Shown piece by piece: positions 1-5,329 of a stretch of DNA of 5,329 nt. A program made the translations under genes and the position numbers. The stretch spans positions 1-5,329 of the forward strand of contig VXZL01000410.1 of the NCBI GenBank assembly GCA_009845505.1, in the 5' to 3' direction. The notes beneath the pieces were generated by a model. That model saw nothing but the letters and a program-made list of their open reading frames with translations, was not told where the DNA came from and did not search any database. Numbering within the stretch: position 1 is the stretch's first letter; each line of letters starts with the position of its first letter. This DNA comes from Candidatus Poribacteria bacterium. GTDB lineage: Bacteria > Poribacteria > WGA-4E > WGA-3G.

Positions 1-1241
<1,241 letters not shown>

Positions 1242-1248
1242 CCTGTTT

Positions 1249-1270
1249 GGGCAGGTGCTCGCGCCTGCCC
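1249..1270. repeat. GC-rich palindrome between two convergent 3' ends
   Basis: GGGCAGG (1249-1255) and CCTGCCC (1264-1270) form a perfect 7-bp stem that can grow to 9 bp with one G-T pair and a CTCG loop. It lies 7 bases after the lysA stop and 7 bases before the hydrolase stop. Neither strand has a T run after the stem, so it is not a textbook rho-independent terminator. It may still act as a bidirectional mRNA 3' stabiliser or be a dispersed REP-like unit. Only one copy is in the window, so 'dispersed repeat' is inference. Confidence 0.55.
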
Positions 1271-1277
1271 GTTGTCC

Positions 1278-2294
1278 CTACAAGCGTTCCTCCAAAAACG
1301 CAATCCCTGCCTCCAAATCAATTTCATGTTCACCTTGAAAATGATCCAGCACCAACCGATCAGGTTTCCCCGATGCTGTATAGATTTTCTCCAATTGTTC
1401 AAAGGCCTCTAATGCATCAGTCTCAATGAAACAGAGATCATCAGAGCCGATTTGCGCCATACACGCCCGCGGTGCTATTAATCCCGCCACGTCAGCAATA
1501 TCGCCAGCTTTCCGAAGCCCGAACATAAACTGCGAGCCACACGTATTTCCGCGTCCGCGGTCGTTTAGCGCGTCTGTCAATGTGCTAAGATAACAGACGA
1601 TAACAGCCGCCTTAATCCGCCGATCCAAGGCGGAAATGTACGTCGTCATCGTTCCACCAAAGGAACATCCCATACAGCCCAACCGCCGACCATCGACTTC
1701 AGAACGCGACTGGAGATAGTCCAAGCACCGTTGACCGTCTGCGATATTCAGCTGCAGGAGTTGATAACCGAAATATCCAAACGCGAGATAGGCGATATTG
1801 CACCCGTCGCGACTCGGACGACGCACCCACTCATCTCTATCTTTGCGTTCACCAAAACATCGCCAATCCGGCGCGAGTGTCACAAAGCCGCGCTTTGCCA
1901 ATTCTACGGCGTACTGTTTCTGATAGTCTTCTACAATCCCGACTGCGCCATCTTTACCAATGCCGTGTCCATGTGCACACAGGACCGCTGGTGCAGGATT
2001 CTCCGCGCTTGCGCCATCTGGGATTAAAACGTAAGCCGGAATGGAAGAGAACGGATCTGGATTGAAGATAATCTTCTCCCGTGTGTAGCCATCGTGTTGT
2101 GTTCGTTCAAGCGTTTCAACTTCCAATGGTACGGTTTCTGGTGAAGGTCCTAAGTCCTTAACGACATTACGCCGGAATTTCCTTCGCCATGTTTGCCATT
2201 CGGCTTTTGTTGTACCATCGAAGTGAAGGGGTGGCGTTGCCTTCAGAAGCTGTTCAACGCCCTGTTCTGCTGTCAAAAAACGCTGTGCTGTCAT
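1278..2294 (-). CDS. Alpha/beta hydrolase, dienelactone hydrolase / acetyl-xylan esterase-like
   Basis: A 338-residue serine hydrolase with no signal peptide or membrane segment, so probably cytoplasmic. Residues 1-90 are a family-type N-terminal extension (AEWQTWRRKFRRNVV, then IPAYVLIPDG). The oxyanion region is CAHGHG at 106-111. The nucleophile elbow is GCSFGG with Ser211 (GxSxG). The likely acid is Asp285 or Asp286 in IGSDDLCF, and the likely histidine is His323 in GEHEID. The fold and spacing fit the large Abhydrolase_7/AXE1/DLH-like group; the substrate (acetylated sugars, an ester or a lactone) cannot be read from the sequence. The protein has ten cysteines, two of them at 207 and 210 beside the nucleophile, which is many for a cytoplasmic enzyme. 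The ATG at 2294 has a GAGGAG ribosome site 7 bases upstream and a plausible own promoter. The stop is TAG at 1278-1280. It lies downstream of the WD40 gene on the same strand but is separated from it by a terminator. Confidence 0.88.
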   Translation of the reverse strand: MTAQRFLTAEQGVEQLLKATPPLHFDGTTKAEWQTWRRKFRRNVVKDLGPSPETVPLEVETLERTQHDGYTREKIIFNPDPFSSIPAYVLIPDGASAENPAPAVLCAHGHGIGKDGAVGIVEDYQKQYAVELAKRGFVTLAPDWRCFGERKDRDEWVRRPSRDGCNIAYLAFGYFGYQLLQLNIADGQRCLDYLQSRSEVDGRRLGCMGCSFGGTMTTYISALDRRIKAAVIVCYLSTLTDALNDRGRGNTCGSQFMFGLRKAGDIADVAGLIAPRACMAQIGSDDLCFIETDALEAFEQLEKIYTASGKPDRLVLDHFQGEHEIDLEAGIAFLEERL

Positions 2295-2300
2295 AATCTG

Positions 2301-2307
2301 TCTCCTC
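2301..2307 (-). promoter_or_regulatory. Ribosome binding site of the hydrolase gene
   Basis: On the minus strand this reads GAGGAGA, with seven bases to the ATG at 2294. The strong match and correct spacing fix the start at 2294. Confidence 0.8.
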
Positions 2308-2355
2308 TCGCCTATGATGAATTCCTGTTATAGAAAATCACTTATCTTTCCTCTA

Positions 2356-2384
2356 TCTATACCGCAAATCAAAGAAAAAATCAA
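2356..2384 (-). promoter_or_regulatory. Sigma70-type promoter for the hydrolase gene
   Basis: On the minus strand there is a -35 box TTGATT (2379-2384), a 17-base AT-rich spacer, and a -10 box TATAGA (2356-2361). Each box matches the consensus at 4 of 6 positions, and the spacing is ideal. Transcription would start near 2349, giving a leader of about 55 bases. It lies just after the T run of the upstream terminator, as expected for a separately transcribed gene. The prediction is by eye only. Confidence 0.5.
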
Positions 2385-2411
2385 CTGTTATTTTCTTACA
2401 ATCCGACCGCG

Positions 2412-2442
2412 TAAAAAAAGAAAAACGCGGTAATACACCGCG
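2412..2442 (-). terminator. Rho-independent terminator of the WD40/dockerin gene
   Basis: On the minus strand CGCGGT (2437-2442) pairs with ACCGCG (2426-2431) around a 5-base loop. It is followed at once by a T tract, TTTTT C TTTTTTT (2413-2425). The hairpin begins about 84 bases after the stop of the WD40 gene. A third copy of the core, ACGCGG on the minus strand at 2407-2412, can pair with the downstream arm instead and would place the T tract in a loop. Confidence 0.8.
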
Positions 2443-2525
2443 CTTTTCGGAGTTTTTGCTTATAGATGAGCTTGGAAAGCACACCTACAAACAGACGCTA
2501 TTAACATCCTTGCATACAATGCAAA

Positions 2526-5003
2526 TTACTTCAAAATGACCATTTTTCGCGTTGATAAAACTGTGTCTGCATGGAGTTGATAGAAATAGACACCGCTTGC
2601 GACGCGTTCACCAACATCATTTCTGCCGTCCCAATACGCCGCACGCTGCTGCTCGGTGTAATAACCTTCCGACTGATGTCCGAGCACCAAGGTACGCACC
2701 ACGTTGCCTTTCGCGTCGTAGATGATAATTTTCACATCAGCTGGTTTTGCTAACTGATAGGGTATCCACGTCTCCGGGTTGAACGGATTCGGGTAGTTTG
2801 GCAACAATGCAGTTTCTACTGGCACTGCTTTGGTTTCCGTTGTCAGCGTTGTCAAGAGCTCTTCCAGTACTTTAACGCCCCTCTGGAAGGCTTCATCCGT
2901 ATGGTTTCCGTACTGTTTAGCGTTGTTGATCCAGTGTTGAAGCCTTTCGGCTGTGAGTACCCCAAACATCTGTGAAGATACCGGTGGAGCCGCTGCTGCG
3001 GCCTCAAGCAAGGTAATAATTCGTAGCACGTCTTGACGATCAACGACACCATCACCAGTGACATCTGGATTTGGATGTACGTCATCAGCGACAGATTGCC
3101 CGAAGTAGCGTATAATCTCTATCAGATCGTCCACATTCACAACACCGTCAAGATTAATATCCTCGGGTACGGCTTTGGGCAATCTGTTCATATCCCACAG
3201 CAAAACGGTTCCACTTGATCCCAAGCTTACCAACGTATCGTCGGGTGTGAATGCTAACCAATTTGTGTCTGCCGAGGAACCAAAAAGTGTCCGCTGGACT
3301 TCGCCCGTGTGGGCGTTCAACAAGCGAATCACGCGCCATCCGCCAGCTGCCAACGTCTGACCATCCGCGGACAACGCCAGTGCTTGACCTGAAGTATTCT
3401 CAATAGTTCGCTTGAGTTGACCGTTCCGAGGGTTCCAAAAACGAATCTCACCCCAGTCCCCACTCACCAGTGTGTTGCCATTAGGCAAGAAAGCGAGGGA
3501 CTGAACACCGTCTGTATGTCCTTCAAGGGTCTGTTGGAGTTGACCTGTCTGAGCGTTCCATAAACGAATTGTTCGATCCCAACTCCCACTCACTAAGGTT
3601 TTACCATCTGGTGAGAACACGAGGGTAATGATAGGTTCAGTATGTCCAGAAAGTGTCCGCTGAAGTTTGCCATTATTGGCGTTCCACACAAGAATTGTCC
3701 CATCCAAACCCTCACTCGCTAAGGTTTTACTGTCAGGTGAAAATACTATAGGCCCGACACCTATACCCTCCAAAGGAAGGGTCTTCTTGAACCAATCTGT
3801 GCGAGTATTCAACAAACGAATCCCAGGATCCCTATCCGTGGCGGCAATCCCCAGCGTTTTACCATTAGGTGAATACGCGAGGTTAACGCCTCGTCCCTCT
3901 ATATTAAGCACCTTGTTGAATCGCCCATTCAGCGTGTTGTAGAAAAAAATCTCCTCCTCATTTGTAATCGCTACGGTTTTGCCGTTGGGTGAGAGTGTGG
4001 CTCCTCTAAAATTAAAGTGACTCCCAATAGTTAACTTGCGCGAGCCAGTTCTGGTGCTCCAGAGACTGATAGTCCCATCCCAACTGTTACTCACCAATGT
4101 GCTGCCATCTGATGAAAATAGGAGGGAACTAGCACTATTCGTAGCTCTAATAAGCGTCCGTTGGTGTTGACCTGTGTTCGAGTTTAAAAAAAGGATGTCT
4201 CCTCCCTGTGCAACTGCTATCTGCCTGCCATCAGGAGAATATGCAACGGAGTCGTTCCAGTACTCAATCGTTCTTGTGTTTTTCCCGGTGTTAGGATTCC
4301 ATAAGCGAATTGTTCTATCTCGCCCCCCACTTACGAGTGTATTATTGTCGGGTGAGAATGTAAGGGAGTGAACGCTCTCTGTATGTCCAGTAAGCGTCCT
4401 TAGGAGCTTACCCGTGCGGGCGTTCCACACACGAATCGGTTGACCCTCGTGGACACTCATAGCACTCACCAATTTCTTGCCATCGGATGAAAACACAAGA
4501 ATCGAGACATCCCCTGCAGGCCCAGAGAGGGATAATTTACGTTCCCCCGTCTGAGCGTTCAATAGATCAATGCCTTGCCATCGGCCCGCTGCCAGCGTTC
4601 GGCCATCTGGAGAATATGCAAGGGACCTGACTTCTTGCCCCGCAAAGGTTGTTTTGTGTGCTTGGGTGCTTGGATTCCATAACCGAATCTCTTTGCCGCT
4701 CCCACTTGCTAACGTCTTACCATCCGGTGAATATGCAACGGAATTGACCGGATCTGTATGTCCAGTGAGGAGGGCAATCTCGGTGCCAGTCTGAGCCTCA
4801 TAAAGCCAAACCCCGATACTTGTTGCGGCGGCGAGCTGCATGCCATCAGGCGACAATGCAACATCATTCACCTGACCTTTGCCGATGCGCGCTTTGACAC
4901 CTGCAGGTAGATGCCATTGTGGTGTGTCTTGGGCAAAACTGCTCGTCAGAAATAACATGGGAACAAACAAAAAGATAACGCTCAAAAAACTGATTTTTTT
5001 CAT
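2526..5003 (-). CDS. Secreted WD40-repeat protein with dockerin-like module and sorting-type C-terminal tail
   Basis: About 825 residues, exported, function unknown. Residues 1-24 are a Sec signal peptide: MKK, a hydrophobic core, and a cut after SSFA before QDTPQ. Residues about 42-612 hold 14 blades of 38-45 residues with the bacterial WD40 pattern (HTxxV..LAFSPDGKTLVSG....IRLWNAQTG). They begin near 42, 81, 122, 161, 206, 247, 285, 327, 367, 410, 453, 495, 535 and 575, which suits two seven-bladed propellers. Residues 615-667 form a dockerin-like pair of calcium loops, DINLDGVVNVDD and DVTGDGVVDRQD. An alanine/proline linker and a helical stretch (677-722) follow. Residues 735-825 are a FlgD/Por-secretion-like tail (NYPNPFNPETWIPYQL, AAYWDGRN, ASGVYFYQL, ending RKMVILK). 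No catalytic domain is seen, so a binding or scaffold role at the cell surface is likely but inferred. I chose the ATG at 5003; an in-frame TTG at 5006 is adjacent. The gene has its own terminator downstream. Confidence 0.92.
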   Translation of the reverse strand: MKKISFLSVIFLFVPMLFLTSSFAQDTPQWHLPAGVKARIGKGQVNDVALSPDGMQLAAATSIGVWLYEAQTGTEIALLTGHTDPVNSVAYSPDGKTLASGSGKEIRLWNPSTQAHKTTFAGQEVRSLAYSPDGRTLAAGRWQGIDLLNAQTGERKLSLSGPAGDVSILVFSSDGKKLVSAMSVHEGQPIRVWNARTGKLLRTLTGHTESVHSLTFSPDNNTLVSGGRDRTIRLWNPNTGKNTRTIEYWNDSVAYSPDGRQIAVAQGGDILFLNSNTGQHQRTLIRATNSASSLLFSSDGSTLVSNSWDGTISLWSTRTGSRKLTIGSHFNFRGATLSPNGKTVAITNEEEIFFYNTLNGRFNKVLNIEGRGVNLAYSPNGKTLGIAATDRDPGIRLLNTRTDWFKKTLPLEGIGVGPIVFSPDSKTLASEGLDGTILVWNANNGKLQRTLSGHTEPIITLVFSPDGKTLVSGSWDRTIRLWNAQTGQLQQTLEGHTDGVQSLAFLPNGNTLVSGDWGEIRFWNPRNGQLKRTIENTSGQALALSADGQTLAAGGWRVIRLLNAHTGEVQRTLFGSSADTNWLAFTPDDTLVSLGSSGTVLLWDMNRLPKAVPEDINLDGVVNVDDLIEIIRYFGQSVADDVHPNPDVTGDGVVDRQDVLRIITLLEAAAAAPPVSSQMFGVLTAERLQHWINNAKQYGNHTDEAFQRGVKVLEELLTTLTTETKAVPVETALLPNYPNPFNPETWIPYQLAKPADVKIIIYDAKGNVVRTLVLGHQSEGYYTEQQRAAYWDGRNDVGERVASGVYFYQLHADTVLSTRKMVILK
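3174..4886 (-). repeat. Array of 14 tandem WD40-coding units
   Basis: Units of about 115-135 bp repeat across this stretch and are visible in the DNA itself, for example the plus-strand words 'ccatctggtgaga', 'tctgtatgtcc' and 'gcgttcca' recurring at one-unit spacing. Blades 2, 5, 11 and 12 keep the canonical HT(D/E) entry. Blades 3, 6, 8, 9 and 13 have diverged, and blades 3, 9 and 13 have LLN in place of LWN. Blades 4 and 9 carry short insertions. The mixture suggests old duplications rather than a fresh expansion. Confidence 0.85.
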
Positions 5004-5012
5004 CAATTTTTT

Positions 5013-5018
5013 CTCCTT
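5013..5018 (-). promoter_or_regulatory. Ribosome binding site of the WD40 gene
   Basis: AAGGAG on the minus strand. It is 9 bases from the ATG at 5003 and 6 bases from the TTG at 5006, so both starts are possible; ATG is preferred as the commoner codon. In the leader between here and 5098 I found no convincing -35/-10 pair, so the promoter may lie inside or beyond the mobile element. Confidence 0.7.
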
Positions 5019-5078
5019 TGTGAATGTGATTCAATCGAGCACAAGTTCAAGGATCGGACGAAATCCAAGAAAAAAGTC

Positions 5079-5250
5079 TGCTGCTGAGTCGTTGCCTCTT
5101 GACATACTCTCTGTGCTAAAGCACAGAGATTCTTAGAATTCTGCACTTTGCGTGAGATCGTGCGATCAACGACCACTGCTTGCGTAGCAAGTCTTACGAA
5201 GCCTACTGCAACAGTTAATGCCCTAACTGCGACACCGAAGTGTCCTCAAG
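5079..5250 (-). ncRNA. Candidate omegaRNA (TnpB guide RNA) with adjacent guide
   Basis: On the minus strand this stretch has successive hairpins: GACAC-UUCG-GUGUC (5231-5244), CAGUUA-GGGCAU-UAACUG (5212-5229), CUUGC-UAC-GCAAG (5179-5191), GAUC-GCAC-GAUC (5156-5167), and the 9-bp transposon-end hairpin (5108-5129). The extra-stable cUUCGg loop forms only when the minus strand is transcribed, which supports the orientation. In TnpB systems the scaffold RNA ends at the right end and takes its guide from the flanking DNA; here that would be about 20 bases at 5079-5098. The 5' end of the RNA is a guess, and no promoter was identified. Confidence 0.45.
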
Positions 5251-5321
5251 AACGTTTTGAGTCGTATATTTCAAGTGGGATGTGCTTTTCAGCAAATTCT
5301 TTCCCTACTCACGACTGTCAA
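5099..5321 (-). mobile_element. Miniature IS200/IS605 (IS1341-type) element without a visible tnpB
   Basis: The end at 5099 is clear. TTGACA is followed by a 9-bp perfect hairpin with a TAAA loop, the form common at ends of tnpB elements. Read on the minus strand it is GAAT (5129-5132), the hairpin, six bases, then TCAA (5099-5102). That matches the guide (GAAT) and cleavage (TCAA) motifs known for the IS608 right end. A candidate left end lies at 5317-5321: TTGAC on the minus strand, then AAAGAAT and a small TGCT-GAAA-AGCA hairpin (5283-5294). Both hairpins are preceded by AAGAAT. The boundary words are CTTGACA (5098-5104) and TGTCAAG (5316-5322), in inverted orientation. The right end is well supported. 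The left end rests on short motifs and could be chance, in which case a tnpB gene could lie beyond 5329. Confidence 0.55.
5108..5129. repeat. Transposon-end hairpin
   Basis: TCTCTGTGC (5108-5116), loop TAAA (5117-5120), GCACAGAGA (5121-5129): a perfect 9-bp stem. It corresponds to the subterminal hairpin recognised as single-stranded DNA by Y1 transposases (TnpA) of the IS200/IS605 family. It lies four bases inside the TTGAC boundary. Confidence 0.8.
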
Positions 5322-5329
5322 GCATATTT

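Noticed and set aside
1731..2065. Plus-strand open frames opposite the hydrolase
   Set aside because: They are shadows of the hydrolase coding strand, with no domain or ribosome site.
3667..4794. Several plus-strand open frames opposite the WD40 gene, with recurring words such as LPSGEYA
   Set aside because: The recurrence is the antisense image of the WD40 repeats (SPDGKTL and similar). There are no ribosome sites, and the minus-strand protein is clearly the coding one.
3174..4886. CRISPR-like regular spacing of repeated words
   Set aside because: The repeats are coding, imperfect, about 120 bp apart and explained by WD40 blades.
5020..5098. Promoter for the WD40 gene (TTGAAC with ACATTC at 17 bases on the minus strand)
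   Set aside because: The -10 box is too poor to support a call; no other pair is better.
5099..5130. Rho-independent terminator at the 9-bp hairpin
   Set aside because: No T run follows the stem on either strand, and the TTGAC boundary and GAAT motif explain it better as a transposon end.
5003..5245. An 80-codon open frame on the minus strand whose TGA stop overlaps the ATG of the WD40 gene (TGATG)
   Set aside because: It has no good start codon or ribosome site and runs through the hairpins of the transposon end. I treat it as chance or as a decayed tnpB tail, not as a gene coupled to the WD40 gene.

Overview
The window looks like a bacterial chromosome fragment. The best guess for the source is a Candidatus Poribacteria-type or other FCB-related uncultured bacterium. 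The clue is the large surface-type protein, which combines a Sec signal peptide, many WD40 repeats, a dockerin-like calcium-binding pair and a C-terminal tail with the 'YPNPFNPETWIPYQL ... AAYWDGRN ... GVYFYQL' pattern of Por-secretion/FlgD-like sorting tails. The taxonomic call is inference from protein style, not from a marker gene.

Layout. Positions 1-1241 (+) hold lysA, diaminopimelate decarboxylase. It is complete except for one base of its start codon, which lies just outside the window. It converges on an alpha/beta hydrolase of the dienelactone hydrolase/acetyl-xylan-esterase type (1278-2294, -). A GC-rich palindrome lies between the two 3' ends. The spacer at 2295-2525 holds a good Shine-Dalgarno sequence and a sigma70-like promoter for the hydrolase. 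It also holds a rho-independent terminator for the gene upstream on the same strand. Positions 2526-5003 (-) encode a secreted protein of about 825 residues. I count 14 WD40-like blades in it (two sevens), followed by a dockerin-like module, a helical segment and a sorting-type tail.

The right end (about 5099-5321) is the most interesting part. It carries the end hairpin of an IS200/IS605 (IS1341-type) transposon, with the TTGAC/GTCAA boundary, a GAAT guide motif and a chain of small hairpins that includes a cUUCGg tetraloop when read on the minus strand. This looks like the omegaRNA/right end of a TnpB element. No tnpB coding sequence is visible between it and a possible left end about 220 bp away. 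I therefore propose a miniature, non-autonomous IS605-type element that carries an omegaRNA. It sits about 95 bp upstream of the surface-protein gene and is oriented towards it.

The genes do not form an obvious pathway. LysA is biosynthetic (lysine and peptidoglycan precursor), the hydrolase is probably a cytoplasmic esterase-like enzyme, and the WD40 protein is exported. The two minus-strand genes look separately transcribed because a terminator and a promoter lie between them.
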